Part shown: positions 1 to 10,480 of the stretch, in pieces
Layout of the letters: each line of letters opens with the position of its first letter
How positions within the stretch are numbered: the stretch's first letter is position 1
Assembly (NCBI GenBank): GCA_022457155.1
Contig: JAJGOT010000113.1
Location: 372,001-436,000, forward strand
DNA from: Cladopsammia gracilis
Lineage: Eukaryota > Cnidaria > Anthozoa > Scleractinia > Dendrophylliidae
Direction of reading: 5' to 3'
DNA: 64,000 bases
The notes under the pieces: generated by a model
What the model was told of the DNA's origin: nothing
The model's input: only the letters and a program-made list of their open reading frames with translations
Databases searched by the model: none
Translations under genes and position numbers: made by a program

Positions 1-479
1 GTGCGATTAAGGCTAAATTGCTAGAGCAAAAGTCATACCAGGCTAAACCCAGACCATAAAACAGTCCAACGGCCCAGAACGTAGTAAACCCCCCCACCCC
101 CCCCCCCCCCCCCCCCGCCCCCCCAAAAGACCCTTCTCTCTCTGCATAAAAAGGTTTCTCTTTTTCTTTGACCAAAAACAGTGCTCACCAAAATCTTTTA
201 TCCCCAAAAAGTCACCGCAAAAGTTCTAATTTCTGATCTTAAACGTTTATTCATATTTTTAACATTTTTATTAGATGTGCGTTTGTAAAAATTCTGTTCA
301 CGCCAAACATTCTCTGTAATTTTTATAATGCGATCAATCGCTAGAATATTTTAATGCAGACTATCGTACGATCGTAGGACGAACAGAGAGAATAACAAGA
401 GAATCCGCGATATTATTAGAAAGGCTGATTTGTCATGACTCATGCACGTGAAAAAATTTCCTGTTGAAGGTCAAGAGTC
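1..479. other. No gene seen; C-rich homopolymer
   Basis: I see no coding sequence here. A C-run interrupted by a few A and G bases lies at about 88-124. The rest is AT-rich non-coding sequence. Confidence 0.5.
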
Positions 480-735
480 ATATTCTCGGAAAGAGGGAAA
501 AACCCCAATCGCTTGTACCAGGCACCGCCAAGCACAGTCGCTATGTCTCTACTAGACGTCTACTTGGGTCAGTTGAATAAATTTCAAAATTCTATCATTT
601 CGATAAAGGAAATCTTGTTTGATATTTTGATCTCGGATGGCGATGAGTGTGACTGTTGTGAAATATTTTCTTTGTAGGATAACCTGATATCAAGCGATCT
701 AACAACTGGCTTTTAAGGTAGGTATCCTGTTTATT
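480..735. repeat. Diverged direct repeat, copy 1, with exon-like end
   Basis: This stretch and 1590-1800 share CAATCGCTTGTAC, a GGTCAGTTGA block and a similar 3' end. That end looks like a short exon: a pyrimidine-rich tract ending TTTGTAG, about 42 bases, then GTAGGT. No protein was recognised. It could be a duplicated non-coding exon or an old repeat. Confidence 0.35.
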
Positions 736-1250
736 TATGGATCATGTATTGACGATTTGTTGTGGTTCCGTTTAGTAGAAAGACCATGAATAACGAAAAG
801 ATTTCATGAGACTTTCTCATTTTCAAAGGTCATAAAGTGCTTTCTAAATTACGTTTTTCTGGCGCAAATTAAGCTTTAACTATATCAGCTTGTACTCCTC
901 TACCTTGTTAAGAGCACGCTCGGTTCGCTTTGCTCGTCCCTGACAGGAGCCTGTTCACAGGCTTCTTCTCTCGAGTCGCAGTGCAAATTAACAAACTTAA
1001 CCACTGTATCAAATTAAAGTTTCTTTGATTCTTAGACTAGACAGCGTGTTAGACGTAATATGCTTCCTTGGATGTCTAAAACTGTGTAACAAATCAACAT
1101 AATATTCAACTCAATGAATTTCTCTAACCAGACAACAACGGATTTTCCATGGTTTCCGCTGGGTAACACGTCAATTAGTCCTGTACAAATCCGTAACATT
1201 CCGTGAAGTAGATACAATTCGTTTTTCTCAACTGTTTTCTTTTAGCTTGA
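736..1250. other. No gene seen
   Basis: AT-rich sequence with only short chance ORFs on either strand and no recognisable repeat structure. Confidence 0.4.
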
Positions 1251-1488
1251 TAGCAAAAATCCATCGGCAATCAGTGCTACAAAGACACCTACCTATCCGG
1301 GTAGGTAAGAAATTAGTCATGATTAGTCTCCGCCAAACAAACGGTAATTTTGTGAGATTTATCGACTTTTCGGAGTGATATCCGTAGTTCCCTTATTTTA
1401 ACAGACAACACTTTCTCAAACTGAGCCATTTTAATCATTATTTTTTAGGTGCTCTTTCCAGCAGTGTCGATGGATTTTTGCCATCATA
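1251..1488. repeat. Inverted-repeat (MITE-like) element
   Basis: GCAAAAATCCATCG near 1252 is matched by its reverse complement CGATGGATTTTTGC near 1468, with further pairing inward (CAGTGCTACAAAGACACCT against AGGTGCTCTTTCCAGCA). Two imperfect arms of about 40 bases flank a spacer of about 150 bases. It is probably a small non-autonomous DNA transposon; no clear target-site duplication was seen. Confidence 0.45.
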
Positions 1489-1589
1489 CCAATACAAAAT
1501 TTTAAAATATTGATGAACAGAAAACTGAAATTGAAAATTCAACAAGGCAGATCAAGTTCAATTCCTGTTCAAAGTCAGGAATCATAATA

Positions 1590-1800
1590 AGCGGTTCTTA
1601 AAAAAGGGGAAAAACCCAATCGCTTGTACAATACACCGTTATGTCGCTACTGAGGTCAGTTGAGTGTGTTTCATTCTGTCATTTCACATTTCACATTTTT
1701 ATCTTGAAAGATAACTGTTGTACAATATTTTTAGGTAGGCTACTGAATCAAATCAAGCTGCGATCCAACTGAGCCGTTTACTGAGTTGAAGGTAGGTTGA
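1590..1800. repeat. Diverged direct repeat, copy 2, with exon-like end
   Basis: Partner of the repeat at 480-735. It also ends in an exon-like segment, between a TTTTTAG acceptor-like tract and GTAGGT. Sequence identity is moderate, so the duplication is old. Confidence 0.35.
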
Positions 1801-1827
1801 GATATTTAAGTGTTATATTTTTACAAC

Positions 1828-1885
1828 CTCGTTCCCAGGGTCTCTCTTCTTCCCGCCCCCTGGAGCGCGAGAGAGAGACCCTGGC
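1828..1885. repeat. Short hairpin repeat (CCAGGGTCTCTCT arms)
   Basis: CCAGGGTCTCTCT at 1835-1847 is the reverse complement of AGAGAGACCCTGG at 1872-1884, with a 24-base GC-rich loop. It resembles the fold of short hairpin MITEs in coral DNA; the family is inferred. Confidence 0.5.
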
Positions 1886-4348
1886 TCAGGCTGGTCACGT
1901 GTCTGGTGGACAATTATAATCCCAAGGAGGGGTAGACAGTATTTGTAACGTTGTCTTGTTTTCTGTACAGTGGCTAGGCTCGTGCTGTGCGCGACTGTTA
2001 TTTCGTTTCAGCTGTGGCTGTGAAATAAATATGTTCCATGTTTCATAACCTCTTGTTGAAAATAGGAATCTGTATTGCAAGATATATATAAAAGACGTAA
2101 ACAATTCTCTGTGATTATAGCAAGACCCGGAATAAAACAGATAAAACATCCCAGGCTTATCGTCAACCGAACGTTATTAGAAAAGCAGAACTGATGGAAT
2201 TGATCTAAATTGTGTAAGACTGGGACATGGTCTTATGTGTCTTGAGTAGAAAAAAATGAAGAAACAGTTCTAATTCTTTTTCAACTTAACGTAAATATTC
2301 TTTAAATGCTGCGAAATTATGGCAGAGAAGTTTCAATGTCAAAATACGAGTTGTATTTAAATAATAGTCTGCTGTTTTTGCACAAATCGGATGTTGGATT
2401 CAGAACGGGCAATTGAGGTTATAAGAAGGATGGGTTTTTTTCATCACTTTTGAGACTATTTTTTTTTTCTTAATACCCGCTGAAATTTCACATTTTTGCA
2501 AATGTCAAATTCTGTTTGTGTTTGAGTTGGAAGGGGGATGGATATTTTAAAACAATCTTGAACCAGTTTTCCTTTAAATTTTACAGTCATTCAAGTATAA
2601 AATTTGCCCAGACTATGAAATCAACCCACCAATCTTACAATGCTCAAGCGCGGTCAATGTGTGAATACCGTCTTTTAAATTTCGTCTTTAGTCATCATTT
2701 CTAGATAAAGCAACGTTGTTTACGTCTCAGAAAAATCTCATGTTTTGGATTCAAATTACGTCCATCCTTTCTGTACTGATCCTATTTTTCAGATATACAA
2801 TTTTACTAATCTTCAACTGCTGTATTCCTATTAAGCCAATTTGTTTTTATCTCGTTAAAGCGCATGCGCGCGAAACGAGATATAGGAGTCAGTAAAATAT
2901 GGGGACAAAAGTTGTTAACAAATTTTTGTGGACTTTTGTCCGGGGGGGTTAGTTGTTTCTTCTTTATAGAAGCTATATTAGGGCATTGAGGATATGGTTG
3001 GTTAAACCGGTTAGGATTTCAAGAAGGGCGTCACATACTGCTCCTAAAATTTTTGGGGAGCACCCCCGGAGCTATTGTTAATTTCCCTTGGGTATCGGGA
3101 TGTCAAAACTTGTGATGAACTTGTCATATCTAACATTACGTTACCGCAAAGGTATTAAGTTCTTCTTAAGTTTCGATATCTCACGTTACCTATCAGTTTC
3201 AATCATTTGTCGTAAAGCCATTTAAGCTGCCTTGCGTTTTTTTTTTTTTTTTGGCAAACGCAGTTTGAGAATTTCACGGTGTATTTTTACGAATGGAGAC
3301 GTTTTAAGAAAGTTAAATGGGACGGGAAAGTTTGTGTTTTAAAATGAGCGATATGGCAAAGCAAAATTGCGTTTGTTCTATTTTGATTCATTGCTATTAC
3401 GGTTTGATTAGGATTATGCAATAGTATGGGAAAGACGTCATAGTTTTGTTAATTTAGCTACCGTGCACAAGGATATTTTGCGGGTCGCGGAGACAGCTAA
3501 AATTTCTGCTCTAAGGAAATGTTTGCGGATTTCTGGTGAAGTATAAATAAAATCCAAGGCATCGGTATTAAACTGCAATTTTACTTCCTGACCGGAGGTT
3601 GTATAGTTCCCATAGTTATGGTTGCTGTTCTGGCGCCAATATGAACATAAACAACGAGAAAACTAGTGAGTGAATTATTGTACCTTGTTGTAAAAACGTA
3701 TCAGTATTATGATAACAGTCTCTGGTTCTTTTGAGGACGTGTCTGGAGTTGAATCGGGAATACAAATGACTGTTGTGCCGGTCGTCTAGGAGTTCACTGT
3801 TATGAGAGTTATGAGTTATGAGAGTTCACCGTTCTGTAAAATGAGGACCGGATGGCGGCGGATGGCGGCGGATGGCGGATGGCGGACGGCGGATAATAAA
3901 ATGCGGATAACAAAATGCGGATGATAAAATGCGGATGAAAAAAAAAACAGAAAAATAATTCCTTACGATTTTTACCAAAAAAACAAAAAACAAAGAAAGA
4001 AAAGAAGCAGAAATAACTTTAAAATTTCACGAAACAAAAACACGAAACATTAACTTTATTGTCCAAACTGTCTTCAAGTTCCACTTCATGCCTCACTCAA
4101 CCCTAGTTGGAAAATATATGAATGTTGCGTTTCGAGTTTGACCGATTGTGCAGTCTGCACGTGTTTGAGGATGGAGTCCGACGAGTGTGACGATTACGGG
4201 CTTTTAAAATCTGTGTTTAGGAAACGGTAAGTTAGTAGAGTTCTTAAATTCGATTTAACTTCACCTGTTACTTTGCTTCACAAACAATCTTTTCTGACTT
4301 TTTATTCGTGTTTGTATCTGGTTCGTTGAAGAGTCAGGAAGGTGATGC
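1886..4348. other. No supported gene
   Basis: About 2.4 kb with only short ORFs lacking recognisable motifs. A GCGCATGCGCGCG palindromic stretch lies near 2861. A hairpin-like GCTCCTAAAATTTTTGGGGAGC lies near 3040, cut here to its arms GCTCC and GGAGC. The GATGGCG simple repeat near 3850 is listed separately. Confidence 0.4.
3849..3945 (+). repeat. GATGGCG / AAATGCGGAT tandem repeats
   Basis: Four to five imperfect copies of GGCGGAT or GGCGGATGGCG are followed by three copies of a roughly 16-base AAAATGCGGAT(A/G)A unit. It is a simple tandem array with no coding frame. Confidence 0.7.
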
Positions 4349-4509
4349 AATTGAGTGTTTTTATCATAGATATGTTAAAAGGGTTAATTACTACACTAGT
4401 TTCCGTTATGGATATCTTTGGAATGCATGTATTCAGATAAGACCTTTTTGAGTGTTCCACTGTCACGATCATTCATTCCTGTGTTATCCTTTGTGAAAGC
4501 AAGAGCAAC
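4349..4509 (+). repeat. Split direct repeat A1
   Basis: 161 bases matching 6117-6277 with a single difference (GAGTGTTCC here, GAGCGTTCC in A2). It marks the left end of the retroelement. Confidence 0.85.
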
Positions 4510-4511
4510 AA

Positions 4512-4908
4512 TTCCGACCGCCATTACTGTGTCCGATCCAGAACTGTTGGCATGTGATGCTTGTCTTGATGCTTGTGGTGCAGTGTGTTTTGGGGAATTC
4601 TTCCATGCCAAGTTTCCTCCTTTTATTGCTAGTCAATATTTGAACATTAACCAGCTCGAACTGCTTACAATCAGGTCAGCGTATACGCACTGAACAATCA
4701 ACGTTCAACGAACGCCTTCATGCAGCGTTGTCTACGTGAAATTTGGTTGTTGCTGTCTCTTAACAATATCCGTTTATCTGCGCGTTACATTAGCGGGAAG
4801 TCATAGTCTAACGTTTTAGCGGATGCGTTGAGTCGTTCTCACTTAGACTCCTCGTACTCAGACTATTTGCAGCATGCCGTAGCTACCTTGAACCTTACCC
4901 AAGTATTT
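4512..4908 (+). pseudogene. RNase H region of a DIRS/Ngaro-like polyprotein, broken
   Basis: The first frame (to 4693) gives a CDACLDACGAVCFGEFFH stretch followed by INQLELLTI. This matches the RNase H-like domain that follows reverse transcriptase in DIRS-group elements. A second frame continues with SLNNIRLSARYISGKS, then after a stop and frame shift LADALSR, the usual end of this domain. Frameshifts and a stop prevent translation as one protein. The upstream reverse transcriptase is missing. Confidence 0.7.
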
Positions 4909-5029
4909 CCTAGCGACTCTATGTTCGTTTTTAATGTATAGTAAGTAGCTACTTCCATTTATTTTCATAGATCCTTATTAAGTTTATTGATTTTTCTTTC
5001 TTTCAATCTGTTTTTCAATTTTATCTCGC

Positions 5030-5945
5030 AGATCACATCGACGCTTTGCAGCAGTATTTAGGAACTATCCAGGTCCATGCTTTTTGCGACTCCACAAAGC
5101 GCTCTATGAGATGCTATATGCGAACATATTTATTGTTTTGCCAATATTTCGATTTCTTGCCTTTCCCAGTTTCCAAATCCGTTTATTTGCTTTATTTAGT
5201 TTTTTTTGTCACGTTCTTTAACGTCATACCGTTCGATCGTTAATTATTTGAGCATTATTTCACATATTAACCGCTCGTGTGGTGCCAGTTTTGCCTTTCT
5301 TGACGATTTAATATGACGTTTATCTTGCCAAACGAGCGGTGCGTCGGATCTTGGGTGATTGTGTCGCACGAAAAGAACCGATCACTGTTGAGATCCTTTT
5401 ACAATTGTCCCGTCTTTTCGATTTAGATAATCATTTGCACGTCTGCATGCGTGCTTTATTTTTAGTAGCCTTCTTTTCTTTTTTACGTATCTCTAATTTA
5501 GTAGTCTGAAATTGGCGATTTCCAGGCGTGTTTTTTGACACTATCTAGCATGACTTTCACACCGCAAGGGGTTTTGTTGCGCATCACGCGCACTAAGACA
5601 CTCCAGTTTCGGGAGCGGGTTTTAGAAATTCCCTTGCCGTTTATTCCCGGTTCGCCCCTTTGTCCTGTCACCGCGCTTAGGCAGTATTTAGCTAGTGTAC
5701 AATTGTCGCCCTCTTCACCATTATTCGTTTGTCAATCTCGGGGATCGTACAGGCCTATCTTGGCTCACCAGTATAATGCTCTTTCAGCCATTGGGTTTAA
5801 TCCCGCACAGTATTCCTCACACAGTATTCCTCGCACAGTTTTCGTCGCGGAGGCGCTACATTTGCTTTTTGTAATCGAGCGCCTACAGCTTTTATTAAAT
5901 CGCATGGCGATTAGAAGAGTGACGCATATTTAATCTATCTCACTC
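5030..5945 (+). pseudogene. Tyrosine recombinase (DIRS/Ngaro type), broken
   Basis: The core-binding part is seen in FCDSTKRSMRCYMRTYLLFC near 5086. The catalytic part shows LRISN (first catalytic Arg) near 5480, then TRTKTLQFRE and IPLPFIPGSPLCPVTALRQY in the ORF 5535-5933, an SSHSIPR box corresponding to His-x-x-Arg, and SDAYLIYLTLS near 5919-5950 with the expected nucleophilic Tyr. These pieces lie in different frames with stops between them. The enzyme would have integrated circular cDNA; this copy cannot. Confidence 0.75.
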
Positions 5946-6081
5946 TTTCCAACGAAAATAACTTTAAAATTCTCCATTCTATCACAACCAGACTCTCTCC
6001 CACATCGTAACTTCTTCTTCTCAAACCCTTTTTTTTATTCTTTTTCCCCTTTGGGTTTGGCGGTTTATTGAATAAACATAC

Positions 6082-6122
6082 GTTTAACCCCATCTACTGA
6101 GTCTGTTTGTGGTAGTAATTGA
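6082..6122 (+). repeat. Split direct repeat B1
   Basis: A 41-base block starting GTTTAACCCCATCTACTGAG, repeated exactly at 6361-6401. Its last bases merge with the start of A2. Confidence 0.8.
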
Positions 6123-6277
6123 GTGTTTTTATCATAGATATGTTAAAAGGGTTAATTACTACACTAGTTTCCGTTATGGATATCTTTGGAATGCATGTAT
6201 TCAGATAAGACCTTTTTGAGCGTTCCACTGTCACGATCATTCATTCCTGTGTTATCCTTTGTGAAAGCAAGAGCAAC
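6117..6277 (+). repeat. Split direct repeat A2
   Basis: Second copy of A1, lying between B1 and B2. It runs into a C-run at 6275-6292. Confidence 0.85.
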
Positions 6278-6360
6278 CCCCCCCCCCCCCCCACCCCTCA
6301 CCCGGTTTAGGGTGTTGTTTCTTGTGCAGTATCAATTTGAATAAACATAGTTCAACATCC

Positions 6361-6401
6361 GTTTAACCCCATCTACTGAGTCTGTTTGTGGTAGTAATTG
6401 A
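6361..6401 (+). repeat. Split direct repeat B2 (right end of element)
   Basis: Exact repeat of B1; similarity ends after AATTGA, which I take as the right end of the retroelement. Confidence 0.8.
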
Positions 6402-7055
6402 TAAGAAAAAGTGCGTGTGCTATAGCTTTGAAGTTGTTAACTATTTTCCTCTCGTATGTTATTGTGTTTGGCCATTTATAATCGCCAAAACGGGAATCTG
6501 AATAACTGGTTATATATATTTAAAGTTAACTTGGTCAGGGGTGAAAGAGTTTTGTTTCCTAAGTACTAGAAAATCATACTTTTCATACTTTTCACGTTTT
6601 TTAAATTTGGCTTTCTTTACATGTAGTATTTTATCTATTAAACATATGATACATATATTAATTTGAGAATATCAGTATTATAAAAGTGACAGGCCAAACA
6701 CGACTCCCGCTAGTTGCATAATGTATAAAGAAACCTTTAGAATAGCTTTCCCAAGAAGGTCTACGAGATATTTGTTCCCCTTTGATCACCAAAATAGAGA
6801 TGTGACAAATGCTCGATGTATTGTATGACTCTTTTATCTTTGGGATATAAATCTCTTTAATGACAGGAGGTCAGTTTACATGCTGTGCACACTCACTGCC
6901 ATTTATAGAATTATTGTTTCCAGTCTATGCCTTCGTTATGCTAGTTCTCTTGGCATATGTTGGAGCGTCTTTGGCTAACTTTTGTTGCAAGATAAGTAGT
7001 GATCGGCTGCAGTTTTTGTTAATTGTTATGAATATGCTTGGATCAGTCAATCTCT
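6402..7055. other. No gene seen
   Basis: AT-rich DNA. A 65-codon hydrophobic ORF at 6860-7057 has no recognisable motif and its end falls at the start of a transposon end, so I do not call it a gene. Confidence 0.4.
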
Positions 7056-7103
7056 GAGGCTCGATTTCCGCCGCTTTCTCTCGTCCGGTCTCTGAGCCTC
7101 CAA
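7056..7103 (+). repeat. Solo terminal repeat related to the 19-kb TIR element
   Basis: GAGGCTCGATTTCC followed by CCGCTTTCTC and GAGCCTCC closely matches the left end of the element at 19082. No opposite end was found nearby, so it is a fragment or a diverged copy. Confidence 0.5.
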
Positions 7104-7606
7104 TCTCTCAGCCGGTGATTTAGTGTCTAAGTCTGCGGTGTGCAAGACTTGTGAGAAAGTGGATCTTTATCACGGATGTAAGTGTCCAAGATCAAAGTCT
7201 GAAGCTGCCGTATCTCTACTGGAATAATGACTTCTTGCAGTTTATGTTTTAGCTCCTTGTTTTATTCTGTTTTTGAGTAGTGTTTCTTGGAGCTTGAAGA
7301 ACCTCCTGATCCGTTGTTTCATAATGGCGTTCGGGATTGCATCCCGACATGGCTTGTACAGATATGGTGATCTGTTTTGAAAATCTCACGGATGCTAGTG
7401 AATTCTTACGTTTTTCCACAGTTTATTTTTTAGTATTTATCAAATTATTATCCTCAAGCTGTAAACTGCGCATTGTAAATTGGCGTAGAAATAATGGCAA
7501 AGTCCCGGGTCGGCGTCATCTAATTACCATTTTGTAAATTCAAATCTCTAAAAATAAACTCACAAACGCAACTTTGAAATCAATAAATATTTTACTATTA
7601 AACTGT

Positions 7607-8050
7607 TCAAAAGTGTTGAATAAATTGGATATTATATTTCGTTATTACAAAACATTGACATTCGAAGAGTGTGAGGTCACCTTCGCATTTCTCCTGGTCT
7701 TCAGATGCCAGAGTTTTATCCAGTTGGTCTAAAAGCCAGTCTTGGCTAGATAAATAAACTTGTTCAGCCGAATGGAGGTTACGATAAAAATCGCGACATT
7801 CGCGAAGAATATTTTTATCGGAAGTCACGATTGAATTGTTGGCACGCAACTCTGAAATTGAGTCGCGTGTTTGTCGCTGATTTTCAAGCTGGTAGAAATA
7901 CTCCCAGGAAATACTTGGTCGGTTTTTCCCCCAGCTTTATCCACTGTTTTTTACTGCGAATGATGGCGTTTTTAGGAGATCTTTGATCTTCGCCAAACGC
8001 GTGTGATCATCTGTTGTATTTAAATTACCACGAGACAGGACTTCTCACGC
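7607..8050 (-). pseudogene. L1/Tx1-like LINE ORF2 fragment (linker before reverse transcriptase)
   Basis: The minus strand encodes a RSKKQWINLGEK-like stretch, then FYRNLHSAEQVYLSS and KCEGDLTLFECQC. These resemble the linker between endonuclease and reverse transcriptase in L1/Tx1-type LINEs, where a CEG-LT-EC motif comes just before the polymerase. Frame changes are present and the polymerase core is absent. It lies in the same orientation as the ORF1 relic upstream, so both probably come from one element with an internal deletion. Confidence 0.55.
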
Positions 8051-8233
8051 TTACGCTCACGGCATCGGTAGTAGGGGGTGGCCGGCAGTTTCTGGAGAAG
8101 GGTCGCACGGAGGTTCATTTTTTTGTTTTGTAGTGCAAATTAGGACCTTTGTTATTTAAACCTCACTGGGATTACAAAATTTAAATAAGAAAGGAAAAAC
8201 GAAATGAGTTCTGGTAGTTGTAGTCAAATGACG

Positions 8234-8930
8234 CTATCGTGCAAATGGCCTATTGTGGTTACAGGGGGAGTGTCGTTGCTGGTTGCTGTAGTGGGGGTCG
8301 GGAGGCCTCTGGTGTCCCCCCTCCGGGCACTGGAGCCTCGCGGTTCGCCTCGCGGCGTTTCGCCTTCGGGGAGTCTTTAACAACGCGCTCGGAAGACTGG
8401 CACCGGTAGCATAGTATTGGCTGGCCAGTGTACTTAAAAAAATAACTCGAGCCCTTGAGTGACTTATTTGCGTGGCACTGCCTTTTGTAAACGTGTGAAT
8501 TCTACGACACGGATGCCGTTCTCGATGTGCGCGTAGCTTTGAAGCAAAGCCGGCGGACTGCTCGCGCTTTGAGGTCGCCGTATTGTTCCACGAGTTGTAG
8601 CAGGTTTTCATTGGGGAATTCAACGGGAATGAAGCATGACACGTGTAGTGCTTTTTGCCGTAAAAGGCGTAAAGGGATAACGCGGCTTTCGCAGTCAAAG
8701 CCCGATGCCGCCAACCGCGTGGCCGATTCTGTCCCAACGATTTCTTCCTTAAAGTTCGGTAACGACTGCGCTATACTGAGCGAGTCAAGATCCAGGTTTT
8801 CCTCCACTATCAAGCGGACAGTAAGTTCTAGTGTGGGCGAACGGCTGGTGTGCGGTACGCGCGGCCATCTCCACGTAACGCGAGGGCGAGAAAACTCGCG
8901 AGACCAAAACCCAAATTGAAAAGCACGCAC
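8234..8930 (-). pseudogene. L1/Tx1-like LINE ORF1 with degraded zinc knuckle
   Basis: The ORF 8930-8502 carries LVEQYGDLKARAVRRLCFK. In a shifted frame it is followed near 8430-8370 by KYTGQPILCYRCQSSERVVK, a CCHC-type knuckle whose last Cys appears lost (DSP in place of DCP). This order matches the nucleic-acid-binding ORF1 of cnidarian L1/Tx1 LINEs. The opposite-strand ORF at 8527-8919 is a shadow. Confidence 0.5.
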
Positions 8931-9408
8931 TCACCAAAGCGAAGACAGATGGTTACAAGACGCTTTCTTGCTTGTGGTGAAAAAACGGCACCAAATCTTG
9001 TGAAAAAAAGCTCTCCTTAGTCGTCGAAGTTGAGGATTATTCTGGCTTTTGGTCTTGAAAAAGTGGAGCACTGATGAGAAAAGATCCCCCAATGCTGTAC
9101 AGAGAAGTTGTTAGCAGAGGGGCACGGGTTCCCCTCCTTTTGCAAAAAAAAATAATAATGATGATGATAAGGCCCAGCCTATAACATTTTCTAAACACGT
9201 CTATTGTATAACCAAATAATAGGACCCCATTTTAGTTACTATCGTGAAAATGTAAATAACTTCTGTAAAAATGCAAGGACCACTAGAACAAACAGTAGCA
9301 ATATATAGCTGGACCGTTACTTGTTTATTAGCCTATCGTGTGCCAGCAATTTATCTTAGCCCATTTTAAATATTGTAACCGTTTGTTTCCATCTTCACTA
9401 AGCTTTCC
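8931..9408. other. Probable LINE 5' flank; no gene
   Basis: No coding motif. It includes a short AATAATAATGATGATGAT run near 9150. Confidence 0.35.
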
Positions 9409-9454
9409 TAGCCCCTGATGAAGGTTAGTTTTGTCTAACCGAAATATCGGGCAT
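9409..9454 (+). ncRNA. Hammerhead-ribozyme-like motif (Penelope-type relic)
   Basis: The core CTGATGA is at 9415-9421. It is followed by one extra A, stem II GGTTAG (9423-9428) with CTAACC (9435-9440), then GAAA (9441-9444) and TATC (9445-9448). GGGC (9449-9452) pairs with GCCC (9411-9414) as stem I. This fits a minimal type-I hammerhead with a very short stem III, as described for Penelope-like retroelements. Cleavage is predicted after C9448. Activity is not shown; the extra A before stem II may weaken it, though the relic at 15842 has the same extra A. Confidence 0.55.
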
Positions 9455-10480
9455 ATCTTATTAAAAGAAATCGAACAAATTTGCTGTCTGATCAGCCTTT
9501 TATGTTAAAGTTGTTTTTTTTTTTTGAAAATGTAAAGCCCATTTCGTGAACATAAATTTCTATTGGCTGATATGCATCATGTGATGTTTTCATGTACGTA
9601 TTTTAAGTAGACTTAATCTAAAGGTGCACTACAACGGCATCTTTACCATATTCACTATCAATTCTTCTATTTTGTTTTTATTAACCACACGTTCTAACGC
9701 TTTAACGAGATGGCTTTAAGAGCCCTTTGATTATTCCTTCACATCTGTTGATTTTCTCTTCAATTCATCTGTTCTGTATGCTGAATGTGTCTGTTCAAAT
9801 CATTAAAGATTAATCTGTTGTAGTCTTTCAAAGAAAAAGAAAATAGTCAAATATTTACATCTTATTGGTTGTTATTTCACTAGGCCGATTTACTAGCTGA
9901 ACATTCTTTCTAGGTGTTTGTTTATAGACCGACATTTAATAGTTAAACGTGAATGTCGAATTTAAGCCGCTAAAACTCAGAAGATTCAAATTACAAAAGC
10001 GCAAGCAACTTTCAAAAATGGTGGGAGACGAAGCGTTTCTAATGACTTCTCTTATATTGATTCTCGCTATATTTATGCGAAGAAGGAGTTTCTTACAGAG
10101 GATGCGGTTAATTTCGGTCCTTGTAGCGGGCGATGCATGTGGCATAAATTGCAGTGGAACTAATGGTGATGGGCTGTAATGCGGTAACTAGTTCTGCACG
10201 CCGGCCGGCGCCGTGAAATAGATGGAGTCCTGGCCGAGGGAATCTAACAGGGCCGGAGGAATTGTAATTTGAAAGAAATGGAAAGGGTTGTTGAACTCCT
10301 TTGCCATTTTACAGATTTTAAAAGTTCTGTTTCGAAAACTGAACCACGAGGCGAACTGAACCACGAAACGAGCGTCTGGCAAATAATATTGCCAGATTAT
10401 TTGGCAGGCGTCTGTCACTACGCGCAATGAGATTGGCTGCGGCATTTATCAGGTATACCATCTCGCGAGGTAGTATAACT
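9455..10480. other. No supported gene
   Basis: Possibly further Penelope-derived sequence up to about 9500. The overlapping ORFs at 9936-10179 and 10188-10445 lack recognisable domains. A GC-rich palindromic stretch GCCGGCCGGCGCC lies near 10201. Confidence 0.35.

Larger units (their letters stand above)
4349..6401 (+). mobile_element. DIRS/Ngaro-like retroelement with split direct repeats, internally deleted
   Basis: The element has the order A1 (4349-4509), coding remnants, B1 (6082-6122), A2 (6117-6277), B2 (6361-6401). That split-direct-repeat plan is known for the Ngaro and PAT branches of tyrosine-recombinase retroelements. The RNase H and recombinase remnants between A1 and B1 fit this class. 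A reverse transcriptase body is absent: A1 runs directly into the RNase H region, so about 2-4 kb is missing compared with a full-length relative. A1 and A2 differ at one base in 161, so insertion was recent even though the coding part is broken. Elements of this class insert without a target-site duplication, and none is seen. Confidence 0.8.

Noticed and set aside
8234..8919. Three overlapping ORFs on both strands as separate genes
   Set aside because: Only one minus-strand reading has LINE ORF1 motifs; the others are shadows favoured by the GC-rich sequence.
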